Assembly: GCA_025093555.1 (NCBI GenBank)
Contig: JAIWNF010000045.1
Span: forward strand, 1-64,000
Length of the DNA: 64,000 bases
Reading direction: 5' to 3'
DNA from: Circinella umbellata
Lineage: Eukaryota > Mucoromycota > Mucoromycetes > Mucorales > Lichtheimiaceae
This document shows positions 1 to 13,017 of this stretch, piece after piece (position 1 is the stretch's first letter; every line of letters starts with the position of its first letter). The position numbers and the translations under genes are program-made. The notes under the pieces are model-generated. The model was not told the origin of the DNA. It saw only the letters and a program-made list of their open reading frames with translations, and searched no databases.

Positions 1-486
1 GTTAATAGCCAGAATACAAGAAGCAAAGAAAGAAACCCTATTATGGAGCTAGCCGAAAAAAGGGAGAGCAAAATGATGAATTATTTCAATAGGCAATTAT
101 AATACATGTATAAATATAATTAGAGAGAACAAGGTTGTAAATCAAAGGGAAAAATTTAAAGTCTACTCTTAATTACACGATTTTATCTAATATACATATA
201 TAGTTGTCTTAAGTATAAAGATAAATGGGGTGCTTATTTTGCTGGTAATCTTCTAAACATGGGGGTACGGTCGACATCGAGGGTGGAAAGTACACATTGG
301 AGAATCAAAGATACAATGCAAACCACCGGAAGTCTGCTCAAGACAGTCAAAGCAATCAGTACTCTAATACAAAAAAACGGCAATAAGTTTTAAATATTTA
401 ATTTTCCATGGCTTGATCCACAAGCAGCAAACAAATCAACATTGCATAATACTTACTATTTTTTAAAAATAAAACATTATAACAGA
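1..486. other. AT-rich flank, no gene seen
   Basis: No supported reading frame. The stretch is AT-rich and frames are stopped throughout. It lies just upstream of the decayed MULE transposase remnant, so it may be worn-out sequence of the same element, whose catalytic DDE part would lie here or beyond the window edge. I could not recognise it. Confidence 0.4.
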
Positions 487-2116
487 TTACCGATTATGAA
501 GTTCAACTTCTTGAAGAAAAGCACAATATGCCTCTATAATATGAGGAAAAAGAAATGGTTGCAGTGCGAGATATACTTGGTCGCGTTTCTTTCTTCGCAT
601 TGAATCGAATTCTACAGGAACTAAACCGAGCATGGGACAACTGTGATAAATATGATAATGATTTAGATAGTTGTTGGTGTAGTACTACAATAAATTATGG
701 ACTTCCATGCCAACACTATTTTGCAAAAAATGGCTTTACGCTACAACTTTCAGATGTACCTTCTCGATGGCATTTAGATTATGATACTGGTATGTTTTAT
801 ATTATTTGTACTTTTGACCCGCTCGAATCACAATATTACTAAGCGTCGTAACACTTATAATAATTAAATTATATACTTGCATTAACGCTCGATTACATAG
901 ATATTACATTTAAAAAAACATATAGTTAGAAAGCTGTTCTTATGGAGCAAGGAAGGATTGTATTACAAAAACTGCATAATGCAATTTTCGAGATGGAATC
1001 TGACCAGCAGAAATACGATCTATAATTAAGTATCAGTGATTTAATTGATAAAACCCTTTTGGACCCCACGAGTACTAGTGACATCGAGCTACCCAGTGAT
1101 GTGATAACCAAGGGTCGTCCTAAGAACACAAAAAATGGACGCATACCATCAAAATTTGAAACTGAGAAAATTAAAAATCCCAAAACAACTAAAAACAAAA
1201 AAGTCATATGCGAATCAGATCGAGAAAATAGTTCAGACGACAATGATGAAATATTTATATTTCCTCAAATTGGCAAAAGAAAAGATCGTGAAATGGAATT
1301 TCTTGAAAATTTGAACAACAAAAAGAAGTATGAATCATTATAACAGTTTTATTAATATATTTTATTCATTTAAAAGAATCTCATTATCATGCCAATTTGC
1401 TACATTATAGAGCTAAGAACTGTGAAGAGTGACCACTTAAATTTTTTTGTTCATCCAAATATACCGCGTAAAAACATCAAAGAATGTGTAAATATCAGAA
1501 GTGATAGATTTTGCGGTTATCGAGCGATCGCATACCACATTGAAGGTTATCAAGGTGCTTATATGGAAATTAAAAAAAAATGCTCAACTGTTTCCGAGTA
1601 AACAAGTCTATATACGAGGAACATTACCGATATATGCGATTCAAGTTATCTAATATCGAAGAAGCATTAGTGTATGGATTAGAAAGAAGTATTCCTCCTA
1701 CCTCTTGTCCCTATCAATATTGGTTTACCACACCATACTTTGTTTAAATAGCAGCAGATACAGATAGACGTCCTGTTACTGTTTATACAGATAATATTAC
1801 CAAGAAGCCCAACTCAGATGAGTTAGCTTACGAACCGCTCATGTATATTCCTTTCCAAGGACCATTGCCAAATGATAAAGAGCCTATACCAATTATTATT
1901 CAGTTCTTGAACGACAATCATTGGGCGACTATCAAGTCTAAAGAACGTATTATTCGAATAGAGTGGCCAATAGTTGATGGATATTGCATAAAAGCGTATG
2001 CATCTATGGGTCATACAACAAACCCACGCAAATCAGTATCATGGCGATATTTATCTATAAAAAAGAGAGATGATGAAAAGACAGCACACAATGACGACCC
2101 AGTAGTTTTTGATTGA
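487..2116 (+). pseudogene. Decayed MULE transposase C-terminus with OTU-like protease domain
   Basis: A dead transposon gene read mainly in one frame and broken by in-frame stops near 534, 840, 1021 and 1341. A further frame change occurs in the A-run near 1570, and another stop sits at 1745. The 5' part (555-842) ends in a SWIM-like zinc finger (CWC, then GLPCQH), the usual tail of Mutator-like transposases. The middle (1059-1343) is a basic, acidic-patched linker containing TKGRP. The 3' part looks like an OTU cysteine protease: DRFCGYRAIAYH near 1516-1548 resembles the catalytic Asp/Cys block and NDNHWATI near 1912-1935 the catalytic His block. Fusion of MULE transposases to OTU or ULP proteases is known; here neither domain can be made intact. 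The catalytic transposase core is not seen. Family assignment is from motif recognition only. Confidence 0.7.
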
Positions 2117-2799
2117 AATCACCAAGACTGTCCTTTATATATATATATATATATTTGGCTTCTTCTCTTGTTTTTTTTTATGTTTTCATTTCCTTATTTC
2201 ACTCACTCTTTTTCTTTGGCTCTTTTCTTCTATGTAATAACTCTTTTCATATTTTTTTTTCAAACTTATATACAGCACATTATTTCTTTTGTGAAGATTT
2301 CAATTGAACCGCATCCACAGGCTGTCTTATCTTATAGTAATTACTAAACATTCTATCTTGATAAACGGCTTATAAAACAAATCTTTTATTTCTCTTAATT
2401 TTACTGCTTATTTATTATTACTCAATTTCTATAATTATATTTTTGTTTGTCGTACAGTGTAACAAGTTCAAAGTTAAAAATAGAGTGGGGTGTCCGTAGC
2501 AAAGTACATTTCTTGTTCTGCCTGTCCAGCCATTGTTACCTAATATTTCAATGGACGTCAATAAATTCACGAGAACTGTGAAATTATTTTAAAGAAAATC
2601 ATTACGGTTTGTGGTCGCTTAAATTTACTACAACAGCAAATATCATGCCAGTGATCAAGAGCTGATTAATGGGATGTCACCAACTGGTCGGTCGGTTAGT
2701 AGAGTTCCCACTTGATTTGAAAAAATTAGACATATATCATCCATTTTATAAGATAATTTACTATAGTGTTTATTTTAACCATCATATAATATAATTATT
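2117..2799. other. Intergenic, T-rich with TA repeat
   Basis: No gene supported. It begins with a (TA)n run near 2136-2153 and a T-rich block to about 2300. The remainder is AT-rich with one more GC-balanced island at about 2485-2560 and 2640-2710 that I could not identify. It lies downstream of the minus-strand RMD1-like gene. Confidence 0.5.
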
Positions 2800-4673
2800 C
2801 TAGTCATGTGATAGACTAAACGCATCAAGGCATGTAGTAATTACTGCTACTACAATCTCCATCGCAATTAGCCAAATAACAATCCATTCTAAATGTTCTC
2901 CTATTGTAATATGAAAGTAAATACATATGTTACTATGTTTTTTTACAAGGATTTATCAATATGGAAGCTTAGAATAGAAGAAAATAACGTACCATGAGAG
3001 CTATTCAAATGATCTTTCAGCATTTCTAATAAATCACTTATCACTTCTACACGTTGATTTAATAGTTCAACTCGTTGGGAAATTTCAAGATAACCACGGA
3101 TGGCACTATATAAAGGTTCAAGTGCTGGTTCAGACCAAAATATTTCTGGCGTGTCAAGAATATTAGACACCAGGTTAACATTGATTCGCATAATAAATAA
3201 CTGTCCTATTTTCTTGGTGATAGCAGTTCTGACGAAAAATAAATAAATAAATCATATTAATAACAGTTAATAATAATCGTAAATTGTCGGCTGGTGGGGA
3301 AATAAGAAAACGAATACCACCAAAACTTGTTATTTTACCTCGACATTCGTATATTTCCACTTTCGGCCATTACTTGCGGTATATATTTGGTTTCATTGAT
3401 AGTATCATCAATAAGTCGCTCAAATAAGGTCATTTTAACACTTTGTGCAATTGCATGAGCAATAGTTAGCTTGACCAAATAATTGGATGGATGACGTAAA
3501 GTGATAATATCATTATATATGCTAAATTATATTTATTATGGACAGGTCAGTTGTAGCAGCAAAAACAAGTGTTTGAAAAGTATGCCTATTTGAGAATAAG
3601 CTACTTACCGTGGTTGGCATCCTTCATCATAGTAATAGTGAAATTCTTCCACTTCTATATCATTTAAATCTAATAGCGATAACAGTTAAGAAAATAACAA
3701 ATTATGCTGTTCGTGATCATAACCTCCTTTTATTACCTAGTTTTGCTTCTTCATAAGGCTCTAAGTCCTTCAATATCCGCTGTTCCTCTTCAAGTGTCAT
3801 ACCCCAAAAAACAACAACACCGTAGTCAAATAAAAACATTTCTGGAAGTACATGGCGTTCTCCTTCATTTATTTCATCCGTTGAAATTGTACGTGGTGGC
3901 TGGAGAGGATAATTCATTGCATACCTCGTATAAACACTTTTGATCAAATAGAAATATTTGTTGTATTAGTAAAATTTTGATGAACTGGTAAACAATAAAA
4001 AAAAGAGTTTACCATTCATCAAAACGTTTTGGAATACATCCATTTGTAGCTTTTCTTGCTTTCAAATATTTGATTAATTGATCTATTCGATACGCACTAA
4101 AGGAAAAGAAAAAAAAATTAATAAGAACGAAAGTAAAGACTTATATTAGTAAACCATATACTTTACAGTTTTTCTTTACTTTTTTCTTACTTTGTAAACT
4201 TACGAAGATGTACAATAAGCAGTAACTCGAGAAAGTTCATCCTTGTTCATTTTACTCAACTTTTCGGCTTCCACTTTGGCTGTACCGTGAGGGATTTGTG
4301 CAAGCTGATTATACACATCAGCATCGAATTCCTCAGGTATAACTAATAATGTTTGATTGCCTTCATCAGGAAAAAGTTTTAATTTTTGAGAAGTCTTTGT
4401 TGTGCGATTCGGTTGTTTTGGTTTCGCTCTTGCAGTGACTAAGGTGGGGGTTTGAAAGGTATTATACATATTTCGATTGGTGTTGTCATGGTTGTAATGA
4501 CGTATTCCAGAGTTTTTACTCAATGGAGAGTCATCCACTGTAGAGCCTAGTAAAGGTTCAGAAGCAGAATGATCTGTCGATGTAGCATATTGAGGTAGGT
4601 GAGACATTGTTGGACTAGGGGGCGGGAATATAGCCAGGAAGTTTTCATGCATTTTTTTCCTTTGCCCCGCCAT
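2800..4673 (-). CDS. RMD1/DUF155-family membrane protein
   Basis: Seven exons on the minus strand (4204-4673, 4013-4096, 3737-3936, 3609-3669, 3339-3521, 2993-3228, 2800-2900) join in phase to 444 aa. The first about 150 residues are low-complexity and probably disordered. The core carries the family block FLFDYGVVVFWGMTLEEE, then YNDIITLRHPSNYLVKLTIA and AHAIAQSVKMTLFE. The C-terminus has the helix pair ending in EHLEWIVIWLIAMEIVV, one membrane-spanning segment. This matches the RMD1/RMD8/RMND1 (DUF155, Sif2/Sif3) family. Yeast Rmd1 is needed for meiotic nuclear division, and the animal homologue RMND1 is a mitochondrial inner-membrane protein that supports mitochondrial translation. Which branch this gene belongs to is not clear; no mitochondrial presequence is obvious. 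It is divergent from RPA190 across about 415 bp. Start chosen as the first ATG of the long N-terminal exon. Confidence 0.88.
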
Positions 4674-5088
4674 AATTACGTTTTAGGGAATTTTTTTTAT
4701 AGTGCGGTCTTTTGGAGGCTCTAATTATCAAAATAAGTTGGAAGTTTTACAATACCAATAATGAGAAGGGATTCTATTGTAGAGCTCGATATATAAGTTC
4801 ATAACTACAAATATTTATAGTAGTTACAATAGTATATTTGCTAAGAAAATTATATAAATAATTCAAAGTATATCTCAACACTTGCAGTACTGTACAAGCA
4901 AATAAAAAAAAAAGGATCGGAAGCGAATCCGACATTTCCGCCAAGTGGCTTTTTGTCTAAGAGGACTGGACTGCTCTTCTTAAATTCACTTCCCCGTCTT
5001 GTACTTTTTTTTGGGAAGTTGGGAGCTTTCTTTAATAACTCACTTATAATATCCCTTCAAAAAATTTGCAGGACTTTGACCGTTCGTC
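4674..5088. promoter_or_regulatory. Divergent promoter region, RMD1-like / RPA190
   Basis: A 415-bp AT-rich gap separates two head-to-head start codons, so both promoters and 5' UTRs must lie here. A pyrimidine-rich stretch precedes the RPA190 start. I saw no motif I could name with confidence. Confidence 0.55.
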
Positions 5089-8000
5089 ATGAATATCTCG
5101 TGTCCCATTGGATCCGAGATTGCCAATGTCTCTTTCTCTTTTTATCAACCCCATGAGATAAAGAAAATTTCGGTCAAACAAATTGTAAATCCTGTTTTAT
5201 TCGATGCACTTGGTCACCCAACAAAAGGTGGTTTATACGATCCTGCTTTAGGTCCTTTCCAAAAGACTCAAATGTAATACATAGAATGCAATCCTTTTTT
5301 TTTTGTATATTATATTTTGGAAAAACAACGGAGCATTATAGATTTTTAACACTGTATATATATATATGTATATAATAGTTGTGGAACATGTTCACAAGAT
5401 CATCATAGTTGTCCTGGTCATTTTGGTCATATTGAACTTCCAGTACCAACCTATAACCCATTGTTCTTTGATAACTTGTATGCACTTATTCGAGCTAAAT
5501 GTTCTTATTGTAACAAATTTCGTATGGGTCGTCATTTGGTATGTTCACTTTTATTTACAGCTGTTGAACTATCTTGTCTATATATTTATGGAATCAATGT
5601 AATTTTTTTTTCCGGATAGATGCAAAAAACGATTGCAAAATTGACATTACTTCAACATGGTTTAATGCGTGAAGCGCAAGCACTTGACGAAATGAATCTC
5701 GATAGTAAAAAATCAAAGAAAAAGAGTAACCTTGAGGATCAAATGGAAGAAGATGGGAAAGCATTCGATGAAGAGGAAGAAACAATCAATCGTATTGGTA
5801 AAGTTATTTATCATTCAAAGATATAACCCGCCTGCTGTTATGGAATTTACTTATATCTATGTATATATTAACAGTAAGAATATGGGCTATATATTTTTAT
5901 AGACTCTTATGTCAAGGAATGTTTAGCGGATAAAGAAGCTCGCAAATTTGCAAGCGATAACTATAAAGTAACCGTTATCAACGATGCACGCAAACGTGTT
6001 ATGATGGAATTTATGAAACACTGTGTTGGTCAAAAACGATGTGGAAATTGTAGTGGTATTTCTCCTCCTATTCGACGTGATGGTGCGGCTAAACTCTTTG
6101 AATTGAATCTTTCCAAAAAAGATCAATTGACAATGCATGCTCGTAAAAGCGCAAAAGCTAGAAAAGATATATCAGATAGCGAAGACGAAGACGATGAAGA
6201 TACACCTTCAAAAAAGGCTAAACCAGCACCTGGAAGTGGACAACGTTACTTAAATCCCATTGAAGTACGAAAGAGTGTCCAAGATTTATTCCAGGAAGAA
6301 GCTGAAATCACAACTTTATTGTATGGTGCACGTAACGCGAATATTCCTTCTCAAGTCAAACGTGCCACTTATCATATGTTCTTCATTGAAGTATTATCTG
6401 TTTCACCTACTCGATTCCGACCGCCTTCCGTCATGGGTGATAAATTATTCGAATCACCACAAAACGAATTATTAAGCAACATTTTGAATGGTGCTCATCA
6501 AGTACGCGACGTTTCTATGACTTTACAACAAGCCAGTCGACAGGATCCTGTGGATAAAAAACAAGTCGCTCGTCTTCAAGACGTATTCGTCAATAGTCTT
6601 ATCACATTACAGCATGCTGTCAATTCATTTATCGATTCAACCAAGAACCCTCAAATCTTTGGTCAAAATCAGCAACCTCCAGCTGGTATTCGTCAAGCAC
6701 TTGAAAAGAAGGAAGGTCTTTTTAGAAAGCATATGATGGGTAAACGTGTTAATTATGCTGCTCGTTCTGTTATTTCTCCTGATCCAAATATTGATACCAA
6801 TGAGATTGGTGTTCCACCAGTATTTGCCAAAAAGTTGACGTATCCCGAACCGGTGACCGCCCATAATATCAAAGAGTTACGACAAGCTGTAATTAATGGT
6901 CCGTTCAAATGGCCTGGTGCTACTCATGTCCAGCATGAAGATCAGTCTCTTGATGTGCTTGCCAACTTGTCTCTTGAATCCCGTATTGCTCTTGCTAACT
7001 CACTATTGGCACCGCAAAACTCACAAGCTGCGCAAGGTAGCAATAATCCTTATCCAACACGTACACAAACTATAAACAAAAAGGTCTTTCGTCATTTACG
7101 TAATGGTGATATGCTTTTGCTTAACCGTCAACCTACATTGCATAAACCTTCCATTATGGCTCATAAGGCTCGAGTATTACCTGGTGAAAAGACCATTCGT
7201 ATGCATTACGCAAACTGTAATACTTATAATGCGGATTTCGATGGGGATGAAATGAATATGCATTTTCCGCAGAATGAAATTGCAAGAGCAGAAGCATCAT
7301 TTATCGCCAATACTGATAATCAATATCTTGTACCTACCAGTGGTAATCCTTTGCGTGGCTTGATTCAAGATCACGTTGTTTCTGGTGTATGGATGACATC
7401 ACGTAATACATTCTTTACCAGAGAAGAATATCATCAACTTTTGTATGGATCTTTAAGGCCTGAAGCCGATGGTACCGGTAACGGTCGGATCTTGACCATG
7501 CCACCTACAGTATGGAAGCCTACTCCTCTATGGACTGGTAAACAAGTGGTAAGCTTAGGATTTTGGACTTTTTTTTTTATTTTGCTCTGCATATAATTGC
7601 AAATATAAATACCCATAGTAAAGCCAATTATTAATCTTTCTCTGATGACTTTTTATTTAAAAAAAGATTTCAACCATTCTTTTGAACTTGACAGTTGGAA
7701 AAGCTCCTTTAAATACCAAATCTAAGAGTAAGGTACCAGGTCGTTACTGGGGACCTGATGCCAAGGAAGAAGAAAATGTTTTGGTAATGGATGGTGAATT
7801 ATTGATTGGTATTCTTGACAAGTCTCAATTTGGTGCCTCGGCATATGGTCTTGTTCATTCTATTTACGAATTATATGGTCCTGAATCCGCAGGCATGATC
7901 TTAAGTATCTTTGGTCGGCTATTTACAAAATATATTCAATCTCATGGCTTCACTTGTCGTATGGATGATCTTCGATTGACTGAGGAAGGTGATAAATGGC

Positions 8001-8422
8001 GTCGTGATTTGCTTACTGATGGCCAAGGTCTTGGCCGTGAAGCACACTTAGAATTTTTGGGCTTGACTGAAACTGCTAAAAAATCTTCAAAAGAAGCTCT
8101 CGAAAAAGGTATAGGAATTGGGTAAAAATTGCTTAGGTGGAAGAATGGATAATTTTATACAAGGGCACCGCATAATTTAATACTGACTATTTTGTTTATA
8201 TAAATGTATAGAATTCAATTTGCGTATGGCTGAAGTTGCTCGTGATGATAACAAGTTGGCTGGTCTTGATAATGCCATGAAATCAAAGGTTAACAAGCTT
8301 ACATCATCAATTACAGAAAGGTGTTTACCTAATGGTTTGGTATGTTATATAAATTTTTCTATTGTTAATATGACCGTACAATTTTATTTCAAGATGAGTA
8401 AACTGAACTTTGTGTGTGTTTC

Positions 8423-8464
<42 letters not shown>

Positions 8465-10983
8465 TTCGCAAGTTCCCCGACAATGACATGCAAATGATGA
8501 CTGTATCTGGTGCCAAGGGTTCCAACGTTAACGCCGCACAAATTTCTTGTATGTTGGGTCAACAAGAACTTGAAGGTCGTCGTGTTCCACTTATGGTCTC
8601 TGGTCGTTCCTTACCTTCTTTCCGTCCTTATGATACAGCTCCCCGTGCTGGTGGTTTTGTTGCTGGTCGTTTCTTAACAGGTATTCGCCCACAAGAGTAC
8701 TATTTCCATTGTATGGCTGGTCGTGAAGGTTTAATTGATACTGCTGTCAAGACGTCTCGTTCCGGTTACTTGCAACGCTGTTTGATCAAACATTTGGAAG
8801 GTCTTCGCGTTCATTATGACCATACTGTTCGTGATTCGGACGGGTCGATTTTACAATTCCATTATGGTGAAGACTCTTTGGATGTAATTAAAGCCAAATA
8901 CCTCAATGAATTTGGATTTAGTGCTCATAACTTTGAAATGTTGTCACAAAAATACAATCCCAAGGCTGCTATTGCATCATTGGACACAAAACAAGGCGAA
9001 GAATACGTTAAGAAGGCACTCAAGAAACCTGGCAAATATGATCCACCACTTTCCAAGTTCAATCCTGCTACTCATTTAGGTGTCGTTTCTGAAAAGTTTG
9101 CTTTGGGTATGAAGAAATATATTGAAGATAATCCAGACAAAATGCCATTTGATAAACATAGCGAAAAGACCAAGAATAATGAACGATTTGCTTCGTTGAC
9201 CAAGGCTAAATTCAAGGCATTGATGCATTTGAAATATTTGCATAGTTTAGTGGATGCTGGTGAAGCAGTAGGTTTATTGGCTGCTCAATCTGTGGGTGAA
9301 CCCTCAACACAGATGACATTAAACACTTTCCATTTTGCTGGTTATGGTGCTGCTAACGTCACATTGGGTATCCCACGTCTTCGTGAAATTATTATGACAG
9401 CTGCCAAATTTATCAAGACACCTACTATGACTTTACCTTTACAGGCAGATGTTTCACCTGAACAAGCTGCTGAATTCTGTAAATTTGCAAGCAAATTGAC
9501 TTTGGCACAAATTGTTGATGATGTTTCAGTCACTGAATCTATGACTTCCAAAACTGCGGAAAACAATTACCGCCGATCCAAGGTTTATACGATTCGATTG
9601 AATTTGTTTGAAGAACAAGAATACAAGGAAGAATATCGTGTATCCTCAAAACGTATCAAGGAAGTATTGGCTACCACTTTCTTGAAACAATTGGAAGAAG
9701 TCATTCGTAAGGATATCAAGGACTCTAAAAAAGTGGTTAATATTGCCGCACCATCTAAGGTCTCTACTGGTAAAGACGAAGAGGAAGATGATAATGTTAA
9801 TGTGGCTGCTGAATATGACTCAGATGAAGGTGATCAAGATGCCACCAATGCTCGATTAGCAGCAAAAACAAAGGCAAAGGCTAGTTATGATGAACCTGAT
9901 GAAGAAGATGTTGAAATGACAAAGAATTTGAAATCCCTTGAGGATGAAGAAGCTGAATTGGAAGCTATTGCACAAAGTGGACAAGATGATGAAGAGATGC
10001 AGGAAGCTTCAGAGGAATCCGTAGGCAAGAACTGGGCACGACATGCTATTAACAATAGTCAATATGTCACTCGATGGGACTTTGATGCTGAAGATGGCGG
10101 TTGGTGTGAGATTGATATGAAGGTAAAAAGAAAGAAAAGATTAAGAGTGAATGATTTTTTTTAGATATTAAAAGTTATATTTATTTATATTTATATGATG
10201 TGTATAGTTCCCAGCAGATACCAAAAAGATTTTGATGGTCAGTTTGATCGAGAAGGTTTGTCCACGCGTCGTTGTACATGAAATTAAGGGTATCCAACGT
10301 TGCTTTGAATATCTCAATCGTATTGAAAATGACACTTCTGTAAGTAAATTTCATGATTATATACAACAACGGTCGAGAAAAAGCAGTTGTAAATTGAGTT
10401 ACTAAATATTATCTATTTGCATATATAGAAACAATTACAAACAGAAGGTGTCAATCTTCGAGGTATGTGGAACCATGGTGATTTACTTGATATTAACTTT
10501 ATCGATACCAATGACATTGCGGCTATTCTTCAAACCTATGGTGTTGAAGCTGCTCGTAATGCCATTATTAAGGAAATTGCTGGTGTCTTCGAAGTATACG
10601 GTATCAAGGTGGATCGACGCCATTTGACTTTGATTGCTGATTATATGACATTTGAAGGTGGTTATAAACCATTTAATCGTATTGGTCTTGCATCTAATAC
10701 CTCACCGTTCTTGAAGATGAGTTTCGAATCCACTTGTAAATTCTTGACGGATGCTACATTGTAAGTCTTTTTTTTTTTTTTTTTTGGAAGAAAAAATACA
10801 GTTTCGAAGGGAAACCTCGAAAAAAATAATGTCTCATTTACTTAATACTATTTTATTCTTGTCTATAGACATGGTGACTTCGATACATTAGAATCGCCTT
10901 CTGCCCGTATTGTTATGGGTCAAGTTGTTGAAGGTGGTACTGGTTCATTTGAAGTATTACAACCGCTTACAAGCGCAGCATAG
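5089..10983 (+). CDS. RPA190: DNA-directed RNA polymerase I largest subunit
   Basis: Largest catalytic subunit of RNA polymerase I, which transcribes 35S pre-rRNA in the nucleolus. Ten exons (5089-5273, 5379-5538, 5620-5797, 5903-7548, 7667-8108, 8212-8339, 8464-10122, 10208-10339, 10429-10760, 10869-10983) sum exactly to 1658 aa, close to yeast Rpa190 (1664). Visible in order: N-terminal zinc site CGTCSQDHHSCPGHFGH (about 62-78), second Cys pair RCGNC (about 220), the Mg-binding loop NADFDGDEMNMH (about 617) with all three Asp, the funnel and bridge-helix region (SGAKGSN onward, GRSLPSFRPYD), the trigger-loop region STQMTLNTFHFAG (about 1191), and the Pol I-type acidic insertion (about 9770-10010) in the jaw. 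The C-terminus GTGSFEVLQPL is typical of Pol I; there is no CTD heptad tail, which rules out Pol II. The intron before exon 7 contains a long (TA)n run. Confidence 0.97.
8428..8461. repeat. (TA)n microsatellite in RPA190 intron 6
   Basis: About 17 TA units run right up to the 3' splice site of the sixth intron, replacing the usual pyrimidine tract. It is likely length-polymorphic. Confidence 0.9.
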
Positions 10984-11543
10984 ATTTATATAATTCAAAA
11001 CAAACGCAAAAAAAATAGCATATTTTCTCTTTCTTTTTTATACAACATATAGCACACAATTTACAAACATGCAACCAACAATTCCCTCTATTCTCTCTGA
11101 CTCTCTCTCTCTCTCTCTTTCTTTTTCCCCATTCTTTCACTATAATCAACTTGAAAAGTTTTGTTATATTTTTTTTCTTTTTCTTTTTTTCCATTCATTT
11201 TTCTTATCATCTCCATTTTGTATAATAATTATAATAAACAACCTAGCTTTTATATACTTTTGTTTTACGTTGTCGATCCTTTCTTTTGCATACGTCTCGT
11301 GTAACACAATTTATGTTTTCTCATCTTACTTTTAAAAATACGTAACCAGAAAACAAGTATTTACTACTTTCTAACTGTGAAGGTAAATTTGTCATATAAA
11401 TATAATACTATGTTGTCTTTACCAAAAATGATCATTTGACTTGGAAAAGCTTCTATTTTCTATTTGTTTTTTCTCTTTCCTAAAAAAATTATTAACCCAG
11501 GTTCTTTTTTTTCTTCAAAATAAAATAAAATAAGGAAACACAA
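10984..11543. other. Intergenic, CT-rich
   Basis: Holds the 3' end of RPA190 and the promoter and 5' UTR of the ML-domain gene. A CT-rich block at about 11080-11215 (runs of TCTC and TTTC) is the main feature. No gene seen. Confidence 0.5.
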
Positions 11544-12219
11544 ATGAGATTCGGTTCAAGTTTTTTGTTAACACTTGCAACGACTTGCTTGTTGGTATCT
11601 GCGCAACCAATTCAACAACAGCATGCATTTATGAGCCCTGATGAACATGGTGACATTTGGTCATTATGTGATGATCCTTCTTCCCATACTTTAAGAGGTT
11701 ATGAAAATGGTGTCTATATTTCTCCAGCTGTTCCCCGTACTGGAGAAGATATCAATGTCAAGATTAATGGCAATCTATGTAAAGTATTCTTTATTGAGAG
11801 CAAATAAACGGGAATTCGATTTTAGTATAAACTAACACATATTATGTTTTGAATATTTATTATATAGTATCAGAAGTAACAGGCGGCAAAGTATCGATTG
11901 ATCTTAAACTTCTTTCTATGATCAAGATTAATAAAGAATTAGATTTATGTAGTGTATTACAATCAGATATCATGAACCATAACCGTTGTCCATTAAATGC
12001 TGGTGATCTATCACTTGAAGCAAAAGGTACATTTCATCTATAATATATTTGTTATCATTTTAGTAACTGCTAACAAATATATTTATAATTTTGTTATTTG
12101 CTATTGTAGCCTATATTCCGCGTGAGATACCAAAGTTGCCTTTGGATGGAATAATTCGTATTTCAGACCAAAATGCTCAAACAGTTACTTGTATTCGACT
12201 TAATTTCAACCTTCAATAA
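11544..12219 (+). CDS. Secreted ML-domain (NPC2-like) lipid-binding protein
   Basis: Three exons (11544-11778, 11868-12026, 12110-12219) give 167 aa. A clear signal peptide (about 1-20, hydrophobic, ending VSA before QPIQQ) directs it to the secretory or vacuolar lumen. The rest fits the ML fold: CDDPSSHTLRGYENGVYISP, then PRTGEDINVKINGNL, a middle strand with ELDLC, DLSLEAKAYIPREIPKLPL, and the closing DQNAQTVTCIRLNFNL. These positions correspond to the phosphatidylglycerol/phosphatidylinositol transfer protein (PG/PI-TP) and Npc2 families in fungi, which bind sterols or phospholipids in a beta-sandwich pocket. Conserved Cys residues suitable for disulphides are present. It is convergent with LTO1, with about 200 bp between the stops. 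Ligand specificity cannot be read from sequence alone. Confidence 0.88.
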
Positions 12220-12424
12220 TTAATTATACTTTGTAACAATAAGTATACTATATTCCATCATTTTGCGTCCCCCCACTTTTTTTACAGTTTGCTATGATCA
12301 CCTAACTCTAAACCCGTTACTATTCAGTATTCTTTTTTACTTTTCATTATTATTTATTTACTATATATTACTATTATTATTATGTACAAGTCGTATTTTA
12401 CCCCTTTCTTCTTTTTTTGTTTAC

Positions 12425-13017
12425 TTAGTAAATCAACTCTTTTGCTGCTGGTTTTTCCATATTGAATTTTTGACTCACACCTAATAAAGATGTAATGACT
12501 TTCATTTTAGCCGCCATTTTATCTCGAGCAGCAAACATATCAGTATTTGGACAATTATCTCGAGGAAACTCATCAGTCATTTTTTGTAGGGTCTGAATAT
12601 TCTTGAGAACCCTTTGAAAATCAACAAATTATAGTGAGTATCTTGTTTGAAATCTTTGAATCCCCATTTACACACAACCCCTTTAATTGTTATATAGAAG
12701 AAACATGAAAACTTACTTTGATGAAATTTTATCTGGATGTTGTTCAGCAAGTTTTTTCCAAGTTTTTGCACATCCATCATAAAACCCAATTTCACGTCCA
12801 AGCTCAAATGATTTCTCACAGCCAAAGATTCGTCCTTCTAACACACCAGAATCTTTTCCATCGCGTAAACCATCTTCATGTCCGTATTGCTGGAACCTGT
12901 CAATATTTTTTTTTAGAATAAATATACTTTTTTTAAAGAAAGAAAATAAAAAAGAGAGCATTACATTTCTTCCAAGTAAACTAAAGACTCCATATTTCCA
13001 TTAGATTGTGTTGTCAT
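12425..13017 (-). CDS. LTO1: Lto1/ORAOV1-family Fe-S cluster adaptor subunit
   Basis: Three exons (12965-13017, 12717-12896, 12425-12611) join in phase to 139 aa. Exon 2 carries the family's repeated Gly-X3-Gly ladder: GHEDGLRDGKDSG, then LEGRIFGCEKSFELGREIGF. This is the signature of the Yae1/Lto1 domain. In yeast, Lto1 pairs with Yae1 and links the cytosolic Fe-S targeting complex to the ABC ATPase Rli1, which is needed for ribosome recycling. The C-terminal region (KVLKNIQTLQKM onward) is helical, as in ORAOV1. Size matches the family (about 140-160 aa). A Yae1 partner is not in this window. Confidence 0.88.
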
